NCBI RefSeq assembly: GCF_003008425.1
Contig: NZ_PXOQ01000007.1
Coordinates: 62,001-126,000 of the forward strand
DNA: 64,000 nt
Reading direction: 5' to 3'
Source of the DNA: Aurantibacter aestuarii
GTDB taxonomy: Bacteria; Bacteroidota; Bacteroidia; Flavobacteriales; Flavobacteriaceae
Shown piece by piece: positions 32,897-43,172 of this stretch. A model generated the notes under the pieces. That model saw only the letters and a list, made by a program, of their open reading frames with translations, did no database searches and was not told where the DNA came from. Within the stretch, counting starts at the first letter, position 1, and the number at the start of each line of letters is the position of its first letter. The translations under genes and the position numbers were made by a program.

Positions 32897-34738
32897 TTAC
32901 TTTAAATTATAGGCATAAATAGTATTGTTATTGGCTTTATAGTATAACATACCGCCAAAACCATCTACTTGATATTCTGGTTTTTTATCTTTTAATACAA
33001 TTTCCTTTTCTAAGTTTCCAGTATCTTTATTTAATTTTACTAGACCAACACCATCATCTAATTTTGTAAGTATAAATTGTGCATCTCGGGTTGCTGAAGT
33101 CGCTTTAAAGCGTTTAAGCATTTCCCCAATAGACGCACCAGAAGCTTCAGACATTCCAGCTCCAAAATCGGCATAAGCTTGTCCTCTACTTGTATATCGA
33201 CCTAGTCTATTGGTATTCTGACTTGCTGCGTAATTTCCAGCCATAGCTGCTCCAGCTGTTGCAACAGCAGAAACTCCTGCTATAATAGCTCCAAATGCAC
33301 TTTTTCCAGGCGCACGCTTATATTCATGCCAGTTTTCTACTGCTTGCCAATCTAACATCATCATATTCTGGTCTGATGTTAATAAAATACCATTTTCTCT
33401 TACTTCAATACTGTTTGGACTTTCTTTACCATCAAACTCTACCTCAACTAATTCATTAGAATCACCAGTGTTTTCATCTATAGAAAAAACCACCTCATCT
33501 GCACTAATTAGGTAACGCTTATTTTTAGCATCATAATCTGAACTTACATAATCGGCTCTTCTATATTTTAACGGTTTAGACCAAACCTGATCTCCTGTAT
33601 TTAAATTTACAATATTGGCGTCTTCTGAAGTAATGTAAAGTAAACCCTGAGGTGTTTCGGCCATAGTTAAAATATTCTCTCCCGTTTTAAGTGGTTTTTT
33701 AAATAAAGTTTTACCATCAAAAGACACTTTATTAATTCCGCCTTCATAGATTCCAAAAAGAATTCCGTCTTCCATTATGTAAAAATGTTGCACATAACCT
33801 TTTGTTTTTGGCGCTCTATCCCATAAGTCGTCTCCAGTATTTGCATCTAAAAAAGAGATGGTAGATTCTGCTTTTGCTGCAAAAATACTTTGTTTCCCTT
33901 CTGCATACACATTACTTACCATAGCAATACCTTGTGGCAAAATTTGAAAATTAGCCACTTGACCTTTTACTTTAACCTCATCTTTCCAAAGCTCTTTTCC
34001 TGCTTTTGAAATTTTCATAATTTTAGTGGTAGTCCCATTAGCATTTCCAGAAAAACTATAAATATCACTCTCATTAGCATTTGTAGTTAACCAGCCTACA
34101 TTTTTAATATCGTTTTCCCAGACTACATTTCCAGAATCCATATTAACTTTCATTAACCCTTTATTAGTTGGGATAATAACACCATCGCTTAATAACAAAG
34201 GTACTCCAGCGGCAACTTCCTTTCCTTTAAACGTATAGAAATTGGTCTGCTTACCCGTATTTAAATCGTAAATAGCTACCGCATTTGCATACTTTTCTTT
34301 AGCTTTTCGTTGTCCACTAACCACTAATTTATTTGCGGGCATTAAAACTTCACAAATTCCAACAGTTTTCCAACCATTGTTTTCTGTAGTAAATAACACT
34401 TGTCCAGACATATAGTCTATTACTGCTTTTTTAGTAGAAATAGCTGCAAAACCTGTTTGCCCTACCATAACGTAAGGTGCGTTTGGTACAAAAGTTAATT
34501 CTTCTGGTTTGACACGTCCATACTCTGTAAAGTTAAATATAGGAGCTTGTTCTTCTGGTTTGATCCCAACTAAACCATCGTTTGTTGCTACCACAAGTGT
34601 TCCACCTTGTGTTAAGTTCATTTCGTTTATACTTGCTCCTAATTGATATTTAAAATCTGGTGCTTCTGCACGTTGAGCAAAGGTCATTTGAACACTAGCT
34701 ACTATAGCCAGAGTTAAAAAAAATTGTTGAATTCTCAT
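32897..34738 (-). CDS. PQQ-like beta-propeller exported protein
   Basis: A 613-residue protein. The signal peptide MRIQQFFLTLAIVASVQMTF leads to repeated propeller blades: AIYDLNTGKQTNFYTFKGKE, LMKVNMDSGNVVWENDIK, FLDANTGDDLWDRAPKTKG, IVNLNTGDQVWSKPLK. The D/N-x-x-TG-x-x-x-W pattern is that of PQQ/BamB-like blades, used as protein-binding scaffolds. Near residue 470 an Ala/Gly-rich stretch (AFGAIIAGVSAVATAGAAMA) interrupts the blades and could be a membrane-inserting loop. Its role is unknown. It follows the small YbjN-like gene by 11 bp on the same strand, so they are probably co-transcribed. Confidence 0.75.
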   Translation of the reverse strand: MRIQQFFLTLAIVASVQMTFAQRAEAPDFKYQLGASINEMNLTQGGTLVVATNDGLVGIKPEEQAPIFNFTEYGRVKPEELTFVPNAPYVMVGQTGFAAISTKKAVIDYMSGQVLFTTENNGWKTVGICEVLMPANKLVVSGQRKAKEKYANAVAIYDLNTGKQTNFYTFKGKEVAAGVPLLLSDGVIIPTNKGLMKVNMDSGNVVWENDIKNVGWLTTNANESDIYSFSGNANGTTTKIMKISKAGKELWKDEVKVKGQVANFQILPQGIAMVSNVYAEGKQSIFAAKAESTISFLDANTGDDLWDRAPKTKGYVQHFYIMEDGILFGIYEGGINKVSFDGKTLFKKPLKTGENILTMAETPQGLLYITSEDANIVNLNTGDQVWSKPLKYRRADYVSSDYDAKNKRYLISADEVVFSIDENTGDSNELVEVEFDGKESPNSIEVRENGILLTSDQNMMMLDWQAVENWHEYKRAPGKSAFGAIIAGVSAVATAGAAMAGNYAASQNTNRLGRYTSRGQAYADFGAGMSEASGASIGEMLKRFKATSATRDAQFILTKLDDGVGLVKLNKDTGNLEKEIVLKDKKPEYQVDGFGGMLYYKANNNTIYAYNLK

Positions 34739-34749
34739 AGGTCTAGAAA

Positions 34750-35223
34750 TTAAAAGATATTCTTCTTCTCGTCCTTAGTAAGTGCTAAATCAATACCTAC
34801 TTGAAATAGTTTAAAGGCATTTATTATGGTTTTGTTTGAGTAACCACCATCTATCCAGTAATAGTAGAAAAACGATACTGTATTACCTTCTTTATTATAA
34901 TAACACTTAAGCATAATAACATCTTTATTCACTTTATTAAAAAGCTCTAAAATTTCTTTGTCCGAAACACCTTTTTGTAAATTATAAACCGAATTAAAAC
35001 TGATAAAACGATTTTTAGAATCTACATCTATATACACGGTTTTGTTATCTTTTACTTTAACATAGGTTTCCTTAGTTTCTAAAACATCTATATAAGCATT
35101 TTCAAATAAGGATTTTAATTTAGACGTTGTAATGTCTTCTCCATTTAATAAATCGTTTTGAGCAAACGAAAAAGAAGTTACTAATAGTAGTAGTGCGATT
35201 GATAAGTTTTTAATTGTTTTCAT
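34750..35223 (-). CDS. Exported YbjN-like small protein
   Basis: A 157-residue protein with signal peptide MKTIKNLSIALLLLVTSFSF and cut after AQ. The mature region (LKSLFENAYIDVLETKETYV, GVSDKEILELFNKVNKDVI, CYYNKEGNTVSFFYYYWIDG) has the strand-helix pattern of the YbjN / type III chaperone-like fold, a tentative match. It is the first gene of the run of exported proteins that continues to 30836, 11 bp before the beta-propeller gene. Confidence 0.6.
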   Translation of the reverse strand: MKTIKNLSIALLLLVTSFSFAQNDLLNGEDITTSKLKSLFENAYIDVLETKETYVKVKDNKTVYIDVDSKNRFISFNSVYNLQKGVSDKEILELFNKVNKDVIMLKCYYNKEGNTVSFFYYYWIDGGYSNKTIINAFKLFQVGIDLALTKDEKKNIF

Positions 35224-35340
35224 AAGATTGTATTTTAATTATTATGTTACAAATCTCAAGAAAATGTATACGCTAAAACATAGGGCAATTGACGTATATT
35301 ACAAAAACCCTAGTAACAGCAACTGTTTTTAAGCTATTAT

Positions 35341-36291
35341 TTAAAAAATTAAATGTGGAATTTGTTTTTTTAGGTCTAAAAACTGCTGCTCTTGAAGTCT
35401 TAAAAATTCTTTGTGTGCTTTGGAAGCCGGATTGAATGGTTTATGGTTATGTGCAACCACCAAAGACTCCACTTTTTTAAGTAATTGACGTGTTTCTTGC
35501 GTCATCCATGTTTCTGTAAACCGCTTCCAAATGTAATTAACCGCAGTAGGATTTGGGTGAATCAAATCTTCCGTATAAAAACGATAATCTCGTAACTCGT
35601 CCATAACAATTTCAAAAGAGGGAAAATATGAGACATTAATGTTTTTAGAGATAAGTTGATGCACGGCCGATATTAAATACGCCTTACTAAGTGTATTTTC
35701 AACAAAACCATCTTTAATATGCCTAACTGGTGAAACAGTAAGTATAACATGTACCTCTGGATTTAAAGATGTAATAAGTTGTATTGATTTTTGAAGAGAA
35801 TTTAAAATAGATTCAACAGAAAGCAGCTCTTTTTTAAACTCCTTTTGAGGTACTTTATGACAATTTGCAACCGTTTTATTGCTTTCCTTATGTGTATAAA
35901 CCCAAGCGGTCCCTAACGTGATTATAATGTGACTAGCCTCTTTAATAGTTTCTTTGGTCGTTTTTAATGCAGAATTTAAACGATCTAACAACTCATTTTC
36001 TTCTATGCCGTTTAATTTAGAATGCGCATCAAAACATTGAAACTGCTCATTTAAATAGAATATGTCGGAATTTGTATAGGTATAATCTAAAACAGATTTT
36101 TCAATAAGTTGCTCAATAGCTTTAGTATGAAATAAAATACCAAACGGATTACTTTCTGTCTTAAATTGAAACTGGGAGAATTTATTACCAATATGTTCCG
36201 AAAAACAAGACCCAAACAACATTATTTTACTGTCATAATCTATAGAATGATTCGTAACAGCTTGTAATGGTATTTGGGTTTGAAGTTTCAT
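35341..36291 (-). CDS. GSCFA domain protein (SGNH-like hydrolase)
   Basis: A 316-residue protein. The family signature is in KIMLFGSCFSEHIGNKFSQF near residue 23 (the Ser/Cys block that gives GSCFA its name), followed by NPFGILFHTKAIEQL, IITLGTAWVYTHKE near 127 and LTVSPVRHIKDGFVENTLSK near 180. Asp/His for a catalytic triad may be in YTEDLIHPNPTAVNYIW near 250. Function is unknown but the fold is thought to be SGNH-hydrolase-like. Its ATG directly abuts the alaS stop, so it is translationally linked to alaS. Confidence 0.85.
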   Translation of the reverse strand: MKLQTQIPLQAVTNHSIDYDSKIMLFGSCFSEHIGNKFSQFQFKTESNPFGILFHTKAIEQLIEKSVLDYTYTNSDIFYLNEQFQCFDAHSKLNGIEENELLDRLNSALKTTKETIKEASHIIITLGTAWVYTHKESNKTVANCHKVPQKEFKKELLSVESILNSLQKSIQLITSLNPEVHVILTVSPVRHIKDGFVENTLSKAYLISAVHQLISKNINVSYFPSFEIVMDELRDYRFYTEDLIHPNPTAVNYIWKRFTETWMTQETRQLLKKVESLVVAHNHKPFNPASKAHKEFLRLQEQQFLDLKKQIPHLIF

Positions 36292-38907
36292 TTACTTGAT
36301 ATAATTTTTAGCTTCTTCTAAAGCTTGAGCTATGCCTGAAGGATTTTTTCCACCTGCAGTTGCAAAAAATGACTGACCTCCACCTCCACCTTGGATGTGT
36401 TTTCCTAATTCTCTAACAACTTGTCCTGCATTTAAGCCTTTTTCTGCTACAAGTTCTTTAGAAATATAACAGGATAATATAGCTTTACCGTCGTTTTCTG
36501 CTCCAAACAATAGAAACAAATTAGAATATTGGCTACCTAATTCAAAACATAAATCTTTAATACCACCAGCATCTAAGTCTATCTGTTTAGCTAAGAAGGC
36601 AACACCATTTTCTTCAGTTATTTCAGCTTTTAAATCGCCTTTAAGATTCTTCGCTTTATCTTTTAGTAATTTTTCAATTTCTTTTTTAAGTGCAGTGTTT
36701 TCGTCTTGTAAGGTTAAAACTGCTTTTGCTGGTTCTTTTGTATTATTTAATAAGTGTTTTATAGCCACATACTCATTGTCAACGGTCTCAAAATAATCTT
36801 TTACAGCATCGTTAGTGATTGCCTCTATACGTCTAATACCAGATGCAACTGCACTTTCACTGGTAATTTTAAAATGCCAGATATCGCTAGTATTTTTAAC
36901 ATGCGTTCCTCCACAAAGTTCTATAGATTGTCCAAAACGTATGGTACGAACTGTATCTCCATATTTTTCACCAAACAAAGCCATAGCTCCATCATTTATG
37001 GCTTCATCCATAGGTACATTTCTTTGTTCTTGTAATGCCAGTTTCCCTGCAATTCGCGCATTTACAAACGCTTCAACTTCTTCCAACTGCTCTGCAGTAA
37101 CTTTTGAGAAGTGTGAAAAGTCAAAACGTAAATATTTAGAGTGTACACTACTTCCCTTTTGCTCTACATGCGTTCCTAAAATTTCACGTAAACCTTGATG
37201 TAATAAGTGTGTTGCGGTATGATTACATTCTGTTCTAAAACGTTGTTTAACATCTACTACCGCTTTAAAACTATCATTTAAGTTATTTGGTAAGTTTTTA
37301 GAGATATGTATCACTACACTATTTTCCTTTTTAGTGTCTAAAATATAAATAACGTCTCCGTTAGGAGCTTCTAAATACCCTTTATCTCCAACTTGTCCTC
37401 CACCTTCGGGATAAAATGGCGTTAAATTAAATACTAACTGGAATTGTTCTCCTTCTTTTTTAGAAGTGACTTTTCTATATTTTACTAATCTTACCTGAGC
37501 TTCAAGACGATCGTAACCAATAAATTCCTGCTCATTATCTTCCAACAAAATGGTCCAGTCATCCGATTGTAATGCAGAAGATTCACGACCTCTTTGTTTT
37601 TGCTTTTCTAATTCTGCATTAAACTCTTCGGTATTATACGTGTAGCCTTTTTCTCTTAAAATTAAATCTGTTAAGTCTTCTGGAAAACCATAGGTGTCTT
37701 TTAATTCGAATACTTTTGACCCCAAAACCTCTTTACCTTTTGTGGTTTCAACAATAGAATCTAACAAAGAAAGTCCTTGTTCTAAGGTTCGTAAAAAAGA
37801 AGCTTCTTCTTCACGTATCACGTTTTCAATTAATTGTTTTTGCGAAATTAGTTCTGGAAAAGCTTCACCCATTTTTTGAGCTAATACTTCAACTAAGCGA
37901 TAAATAAAAGGCTCTTTAGTGTTTAAGAACGTAAATCCGTAACGCACTGCACGTCTTAAAATTCTACGTATTACATAACCTGCACCAGTATTGCTAGGTA
38001 ATTGTCCGTCTGCAATAGAGAACGCAACCGCACGCACGTGGTCGCTAATCACACGAATAGCAATGTTCGTTTTTTCGTTTTTGCCATAGTTGGTGTTGGT
38101 GATTGTTTCAATTTCACGAATTATAGGCGTAAACACATCGGTGTCGTAATTTGATTTTTTATCCTGCAACACCATACATAAACGCTCAAAGCCCATACCG
38201 GTATCGATATGTTTATTAGGTAACGGTTCTAAGCTGCCATTTGCTTTACGGTTGTACTGCATAAATACCAAGTTCCAAATTTCTACCACTTGTGGATGAT
38301 CTTGGTTAACTAAAGATTTTCCGTCTACCTTCGCTTTTTCTTCTGGTGTTCTAATATCTACATGAATTTCACTACATGGTCCACATGGACCTTGGTCTCC
38401 CATTTCCCAGAAATTGTCTTTTTTATTACCTTTTAAAATACGGTCTTCACTGATGTGTTTTTTCCAAATATCGAATGCTTCAGTATCTAAGCTTAAATTA
38501 TCGGCATCATCACTGCCTTCAAAAACAGTAACATATAAAATATCTTTATCAATTTTATAAACATCTACTAAAAGCTCCCAAGCCCAAGCAATAGCTTCTT
38601 CCTTAAAATAATCGCCAAAACTCCAGTTCCCTAGCATTTCAAATAAAGTGTGGTGATAAGTATCATACCCAACTTCTTCCAAATCGTTATGTTTACCAGA
38701 TACACGCAAACATTTTTGAGTATCTGTTAAACGGGTGTTTTTTGGTTCTGCATTTCCTAAAAAATATTCTTTAAAAGGAGCCATTCCAGAATTAACGAAC
38801 ATTAAAGTTGGATCGTTTTTTAGCACCATAGGCGCAGATGGAACAATGCTGTGTTTTTTAGATTCAAAAAATTGTAAAAATTTAGAGCGAATATCTTGAG
38901 CGTTCAT
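36292..38907 (-). CDS. alaS: Alanine-tRNA ligase
   Basis: An 871-residue class II aminoacyl-tRNA synthetase that charges tRNA-Ala. It begins [19 protein letters not shown] and has motif-like [32 protein letters not shown] and [12 protein letters not shown]. The editing domain carries [11 protein letters not shown] with the zinc-binding HxxxH, and ELCGGTH supplies further ligands. The C-terminal oligomerisation domain ends with [17 protein letters not shown]. Length and domain order are normal. The GSCFA gene directly follows. Confidence 0.98.
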   Translation of the reverse strand: MNAQDIRSKFLQFFESKKHSIVPSAPMVLKNDPTLMFVNSGMAPFKEYFLGNAEPKNTRLTDTQKCLRVSGKHNDLEEVGYDTYHHTLFEMLGNWSFGDYFKEEAIAWAWELLVDVYKIDKDILYVTVFEGSDDADNLSLDTEAFDIWKKHISEDRILKGNKKDNFWEMGDQGPCGPCSEIHVDIRTPEEKAKVDGKSLVNQDHPQVVEIWNLVFMQYNRKANGSLEPLPNKHIDTGMGFERLCMVLQDKKSNYDTDVFTPIIREIETITNTNYGKNEKTNIAIRVISDHVRAVAFSIADGQLPSNTGAGYVIRRILRRAVRYGFTFLNTKEPFIYRLVEVLAQKMGEAFPELISQKQLIENVIREEEASFLRTLEQGLSLLDSIVETTKGKEVLGSKVFELKDTYGFPEDLTDLILREKGYTYNTEEFNAELEKQKQRGRESSALQSDDWTILLEDNEQEFIGYDRLEAQVRLVKYRKVTSKKEGEQFQLVFNLTPFYPEGGGQVGDKGYLEAPNGDVIYILDTKKENSVVIHISKNLPNNLNDSFKAVVDVKQRFRTECNHTATHLLHQGLREILGTHVEQKGSSVHSKYLRFDFSHFSKVTAEQLEEVEAFVNARIAGKLALQEQRNVPMDEAINDGAMALFGEKYGDTVRTIRFGQSIELCGGTHVKNTSDIWHFKITSESAVASGIRRIEAITNDAVKDYFETVDNEYVAIKHLLNNTKEPAKAVLTLQDENTALKKEIEKLLKDKAKNLKGDLKAEITEENGVAFLAKQIDLDAGGIKDLCFELGSQYSNLFLLFGAENDGKAILSCYISKELVAEKGLNAGQVVRELGKHIQGGGGGQSFFATAGGKNPSGIAQALEEAKNYIK

Positions 38908-38956
38908 AACTATATTTTGCTCAACTTGTTATCACACAAGCTGAAATTATTAAGTG

Positions 38957-38964
38957 TAATTTTG
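38957..38964 (+). promoter_or_regulatory. Possible promoter -7 box of the M23 operon
   Basis: TAATTTTG matches TAnnTTTG in the 157-bp divergent region between alaS and the M23 gene, about 100 nt before the M23 ATG. A minus-strand TATTTTTG at 39043-39050 could serve alaS with a long leader. Confidence 0.3.
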
Positions 38965-39064
38965 TACCTGACTAAAATTTTATTTAAAAATAAATGACTA
39001 AATTGTGCGTTAACTATAGAGTCATTAAAATAAAACATGTCACAAAAATAGTATAATTTAAGTA

Positions 39065-40036
39065 ATGAGTAAGGTAAAATATTATTATGATTCTGATACG
39101 CTGTCGTATAAGAAAATATCCAAGAAGCCTGGACGTTTTTTTGGCCGATTTGTGTTGTTTATTATTGCTTCTGCTTTATTCTCGATTCTCTTTTTATTTA
39201 TTGCCGGACGTTTTATAGATTCTCCTGAAGAAAAAGCGCTTCGAAGAGAATTGGCTAACATGCAGCTACAATACGATTTACTAAACAGTAAAATGGCTGA
39301 AGCTGAAGCGGTTTTAGCTAATGTAGAAGAACGTGACAATAATATTTACCGCGTATATTTTGAAGCTAATCCTATCCCAGAAGAGCAACGTTTAGCTGGT
39401 TTTGGTGGTATTAATCGCTATAAAAAATTGGAAGGTTACGACAATTCTGAAATGATTACAGAAACAGCGAAACGATTAGATATATTAACTAAACGTATTG
39501 TGGTACAGTCTAAATCTTTAGATGAAATTAAAAAATTAGCAGAAGATAAAGAAAAATTGCTAGCTGCAATACCTGCTATACAGCCCGTTAGTAATGAAGA
39601 TTTAACGCGTATGGCTTCTGGTTATGGATACCGAAGCGATCCGTTTACCAAAATAAGAAAGTTCCACTACGGTATGGATTTTACAGCACCACGAGGTACA
39701 CCTGTGTATGCATCTGGAGATGGTGTGGTAGAACGTGCCGATAACCAATCTTCTGGATATGGGAACCACATTCGTATAGAACATGGTTATGGTTATGTGT
39801 CCTTATATGCCCATTTATACAAATACAATGTGCGACGTAACCAAAGGGTAAAACGTGGCGATTTAATTGGCTTTGTTGGTAGTACTGGACGTAGCGAAGC
39901 ACCACACTTACATTACGAAGTGTTTAAAGATGGAGAACGCATTAACCCAATTAATTTCTACTACGGAAGTTTATCTGCGGAAGAATATGCAGCTTTACTT
40001 GAAAAAGCAACTCAAGAAAACGAATCTTTAGATTAA
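39065..40036 (+). CDS. M23 family metallopeptidase, membrane-anchored
   Basis: A 323-residue peptidoglycan endopeptidase of the lysostaphin/LytM type. One membrane segment (FVLFIIASALFSILFLFIAG, about 29-48) is followed by a coiled-coil region and the M23 domain. Zinc ligands are His201 and Asp205 in HYGMDFTAPRGTP and His283 in HLHYEVFKDG; GYGNHIRIEHGYGYVSLYAH (231-250) is the typical middle part. All active-site residues are present, so it is probably catalytic rather than a regulatory NlpD/EnvC-like protein. Its stop overlaps the MerR start in TAATG. Confidence 0.92.
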   Translation: MSKVKYYYDSDTLSYKKISKKPGRFFGRFVLFIIASALFSILFLFIAGRFIDSPEEKALRRELANMQLQYDLLNSKMAEAEAVLANVEERDNNIYRVYFEANPIPEEQRLAGFGGINRYKKLEGYDNSEMITETAKRLDILTKRIVVQSKSLDEIKKLAEDKEKLLAAIPAIQPVSNEDLTRMASGYGYRSDPFTKIRKFHYGMDFTAPRGTPVYASGDGVVERADNQSSGYGNHIRIEHGYGYVSLYAHLYKYNVRRNQRVKRGDLIGFVGSTGRSEAPHLHYEVFKDGERINPINFYYGSLSAEEYAALLEKATQENESLD

Positions 40037-40365
40037 TGGATTTACAACTACCCGAGAAACGATATTACAGTATTGGCGAGGTTGCCAAAGCTTTTGATGT
40101 TAACACATCACTTATTCGCTTTTGGGAAAAAGAGTTTGAGGTTATTCAGCCTAAAAAAAACGCAAAAGGTAACCGAAAGTTTACACCAGAAGACATAAAA
40201 AATCTTAAATTCATCTATCATTTAGTTAAGGAACGTGGTTTTACGCTGGAAGGCGCAAAAATTCATCTTAAAGAAGAAAAACAACAAGCTTTAACTACCT
40301 TTGACATTGTAGATAAATTAGAACATATTAAAAACGAATTATTAAAAATTAAAAATCATCTTTAA
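40036..40365 (+). CDS. MerR family transcriptional regulator
   Basis: A 109-residue protein with the MerR winged-helix domain: YYSIGEVAKAFDVNTSLIRF then WEKEFEVIQPKKNAKGNRKF and a helical tail (KERGFTLEGAKIHLKEEKQ) that would form the dimer coiled coil. There is no C-terminal ligand-binding domain or metal-binding Cys pattern, so the inducer is unknown. The start codon overlaps the M23 stop by one base. The LemA gene follows after 12 bp, so it may control the operon it sits in. Confidence 0.88.
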   Translation: MDLQLPEKRYYSIGEVAKAFDVNTSLIRFWEKEFEVIQPKKNAKGNRKFTPEDIKNLKFIYHLVKERGFTLEGAKIHLKEEKQQALTTFDIVDKLEHIKNELLKIKNHL

Positions 40366-40377
40366 AAACCAATCAAA

Positions 40378-40962
40378 ATGAAAAAATATTTAATACCAAT
40401 TATTGTTGTTGTCCTTTTAGGTCTTTGGGTTATGAGTTCTTACAATGGTATTGTAACCAAGGAAGAAAGCGTTAACGAATCTTGGGCTAAAGTAGAAAGT
40501 GCTTACCAGAGACGTTCTGACTTAATAGGTAATTTAGTAAACACCGTAAAAGGTGCTGCAGATTTCGAAAAGAGTACTCTTGAAGCTGTTATTAACGCAC
40601 GTTCTAAAGCAACAAGTGTTACTATTGACCCTTCTAACATTACCCCAGAACAATTAGCACAGTTTAACCAAGCACAAAGTGGTTTAAGTGGTGCTTTATC
40701 CCGTTTATTACTTACTGTAGAGCGTTATCCTGAATTAAAAGCTAATCAAAACTTTTTAGAATTACAAAGTCAATTAGAAGGTACAGAAAACCGCATTAAT
40801 GTAGCTAGAGATCGATTTAACGAGTCGGCAAAAACATTCAATACTTCTGTGAGAAAATTCCCAGGAAGTTTAGTAGCTTCAATTTTTGGATTTGATGCTA
40901 AAGCGTATTACGAAGCTGAAGAAGGTAGCGATAAAGCTCCAGAAGTAAAATTTGACTTTTAA
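40378..40962 (+). CDS. LemA family protein
   Basis: A 194-residue protein with a single N-terminal membrane segment (LIPIIVVVLLGLWVMSSYNG) and a helical-bundle LemA domain: VNESWAKVESAYQRRSDLIG, LVNTVKGAADFEKSTLEAV, ARDRFNESAKTFNTSVRKFP. LemA proteins are widespread and their role is not settled. They are often encoded next to TPM-domain proteins, as here, where two TPM genes follow directly. I infer an envelope complex made from these three products. Confidence 0.92.
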   Translation: MKKYLIPIIVVVLLGLWVMSSYNGIVTKEESVNESWAKVESAYQRRSDLIGNLVNTVKGAADFEKSTLEAVINARSKATSVTIDPSNITPEQLAQFNQAQSGLSGALSRLLLTVERYPELKANQNFLELQSQLEGTENRINVARDRFNESAKTFNTSVRKFPGSLVASIFGFDAKAYYEAEEGSDKAPEVKFDF

Positions 40963-40963
40963 T

Positions 40964-41404
40964 ATGAAAGCATCGGTAGAAAAATTTTTAAGTCCTGCTG
41001 AAGAACAATTATTGGTAAGTGCTATTCGTGCTGCCGAAACAGAAACTTCAGGAGAAATTAGAGTCCATATAGAACCAACAAGTTCTGGCGATATCAACAA
41101 ACGCATATTGTTAGTTTTTGATGAATTAAATATGCATGAAACCGCACTAAGAAATGGTGTTTTAATTTATGTTGCTGTAGACGATAGAGAGTTTGCTATT
41201 TATGGTGATGAAGGTATTAACAAGGTTGTTGAAGAAGATTTCTGGGACAACACTAAAGATATTATTCAATCACAATTTAAGAAAGGTAAATTTGCTGAAG
41301 GTTTACGACAAGGAATTTTAGCGGCAGGAAAAGCTTTAAAAGAATTTTTCCCTTGCGAACCAGATGATATTGACGAATTACCAAACACCATTTCTAAAGG
41401 ATAA
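40964..41404 (+). CDS. TPM domain protein, cytoplasmic form
   Basis: A 146-residue protein made of a TPM_phosphatase domain (LSPAEEQLLVSAIRAAETET, GEIRVHIEPTS, VLIYVAVDDREFAIYGDEG, FKKGKFAEGLRQGILAAG). There is no signal peptide or membrane segment, unlike the next gene's product. I chose the ATG at 40964, two bases after the LemA stop; an upstream TTG at 40952 would overlap LemA. TPM domains bind calcium in plant homologues and may be phosphatases, unproven in bacteria. It acts with LemA and the second TPM protein by context. Confidence 0.85.
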   Translation: MKASVEKFLSPAEEQLLVSAIRAAETETSGEIRVHIEPTSSGDINKRILLVFDELNMHETALRNGVLIYVAVDDREFAIYGDEGINKVVEEDFWDNTKDIIQSQFKKGKFAEGLRQGILAAGKALKEFFPCEPDDIDELPNTISKG

Positions 41405-41417
41405 CATTTAAACCAAC

Positions 41418-42245
41418 ATGCTAAAAAACATCTTTTTAAAAAGTATTTCCTATAAGCAATTAGGCCTATTTACTATTTTGTTTTTTAGCTTGTTTTGTTT
41501 TCATACAGGTTTTGCACAATACACAATACCAGAAAAACCAAGTCTTGAAACTAGTGTTTACGACTATGCCAATTTATTATCGGCTTCAGAAAAAAACCAA
41601 TTAGAACAACAGCTTATACGTTATTCAGATTCTACCTCAACACAAATTGTTGTTGCCATTATTAATTCTACAAACGGTGAAAACATAAATTATTTAGGCG
41701 CTAATTGGGGCGAAAAATGGGGTATTGGACAAGAAAAAGAAGATAATGGTATCCTTATTTTACTAGCAAGAGGAGATAAACGTATTGCTATTAACACAGG
41801 ACAAGGTATTGAACCTTACTTAACAGATGCCTTATCTAAACGTATTATAGAAAATGACATCATTCCTTTTTTTAAGAAAAATGACTATTACGGCGGATTA
41901 AACAAAGGTGTACAATCCATCTATGAAGTTCTAACTGGAGCTTACAAAAACACTAAAACGAAAAGTAAAGAATCTCCTGCAGGATTTATTTTCTTCTTAA
42001 TTATCCTGTTTATCATGCTTGTTATTGTCTTTAGTAAAAAAAATAAAGGTGGAGACAACCATGACGGTAAACATTTTAGAAATGGTGGCGGTGGTAGTTT
42101 ACTAGACGCTATTATTTTAAGTAATATGGGACGTGGTGGTTTTGGAGGTAGCTCTGGTGGTGGTAGTTTTGGTGGCGGCGGAGGTTTCTCTGGCGGCTTT
42201 GGAGGTGGTAGTTTTGGAGGTGGTGGTGCTTCTGGAGGTTGGTAG
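41418..42245 (+). CDS. TPM domain protein, YgcG-type with Gly-rich tail
   Basis: A 275-residue membrane protein. A signal/anchor (GLFTILFFSLFCFHTGFAQ) is followed by an extracytoplasmic TPM domain (VYDYANLLSASEKNQLEQQL, GIGQEKEDNGILILLARGDK, RIAINTGQGIEPYLTDALSK), a second membrane segment (GFIFFLIILFIMLVIVFS) and a Gly/Ser-rich tail (GGSSGGGSFGGGGGFSGGFG). This is the usual YgcG-like layout. It ends the operon M23-MerR-LemA-TPM-TPM; the gaps are 13 bp or less. Confidence 0.9.
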   Translation: MLKNIFLKSISYKQLGLFTILFFSLFCFHTGFAQYTIPEKPSLETSVYDYANLLSASEKNQLEQQLIRYSDSTSTQIVVAIINSTNGENINYLGANWGEKWGIGQEKEDNGILILLARGDKRIAINTGQGIEPYLTDALSKRIIENDIIPFFKKNDYYGGLNKGVQSIYEVLTGAYKNTKTKSKESPAGFIFFLIILFIMLVIVFSKKNKGGDNHDGKHFRNGGGGSLLDAIILSNMGRGGFGGSSGGGSFGGGGGFSGGFGGGSFGGGGASGGW

Positions 42246-42398
42246 ATTTTTTAGTCTTCAGTTGGCAGTCTAATTTTACCTTTAATTAATTTAAAATTGA
42301 AGCACTCGGAATTGACTGTTTAAGTTCAGATTAAAGATCTGCATTCCTTGATAATTAAGTGCTAGCGTTTACATTTCCTGAATATTAATAGAAATATT

Positions 42399-43055
42399 AT
42401 GAAATTTCTTTATTTTCTTTTAACCTTACTTGCTTTTTTGTTTTCCTGTAAAAACGATAATAAAAAAGTAAAATCAAATAATTCAATCATATTTACTACA
42501 AAAAATGACACAAAATATGATTCTGATAAAACTAAATATAATAATATTGATACTTTAATTTGGTATAGTACTTATTATAGTTCTGGAAATATTAAAACAA
42601 AAACACAAATATATTTTGATAAATCTAAAGGTTTTGAAGACTACGTTAATCAAAAAATATCATTTTCTAAAAATGGAGACACACTGTTCAATGAAAGCTT
42701 TTTTTATAGAACAAACCTGCCAGATACAGTCCCTTTAGGAAAATCCATGTATAAAATAACTCTTTTTGATAAAGAAGAAATTAACAGAGATGAAGTAGCA
42801 ATGTGTGTTAAAAACAATTATGGAAAACAAGTATTTATCGATTCATTCTTTAATTCAAATCCTAAATCAAATACACTCAAACTTGGGCTAATAAATATTA
42901 CTGAAGGTTATAAAAATGTTGATGGTTTTATTTTACAAAGTTTTTATAAAAAAAATTATATATCAGACTCTATTATTAGTGTAAATAAGATTATAAGAAA
43001 AATGTTTTTTCAAGAACCTATCTATGTTTTAGATGATAGAAAAAATTTAAAATAA
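42399..43055 (+). CDS. Hypothetical lipoprotein
   Basis: A 218-residue lipoprotein with signal MKFLYFLLTLLAFLFSCKND and Cys17 in the lipobox LFSC. The mature part is Lys/Asn/Ser-rich with LIWYSTYYSSGNIKTKTQIY, reminiscent of MORN/YwqK-type strands, then ITLFDKEEINRDEVAMCVKN and LGLINITEGYKNVDGFI. No family assigned. It stands alone after a 153-bp spacer and is convergent with pth, from which it is separated by the structured element copy B. Confidence 0.65.
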   Translation: MKFLYFLLTLLAFLFSCKNDNKKVKSNNSIIFTTKNDTKYDSDKTKYNNIDTLIWYSTYYSSGNIKTKTQIYFDKSKGFEDYVNQKISFSKNGDTLFNESFFYRTNLPDTVPLGKSMYKITLFDKEEINRDEVAMCVKNNYGKQVFIDSFFNSNPKSNTLKLGLINITEGYKNVDGFILQSFYKKNYISDSIISVNKIIRKMFFQEPIYVLDDRKNLK

Positions 43056-43172
43056 TTCCCCTCATTAACAATAAAAGAATTTGAATTATTTTTAGAATTA
43101 TAGAAGTTATTTTTACAAAACATATTTAAATTATACTACACACTCAATTCATTTATAATAATAACATATTTT

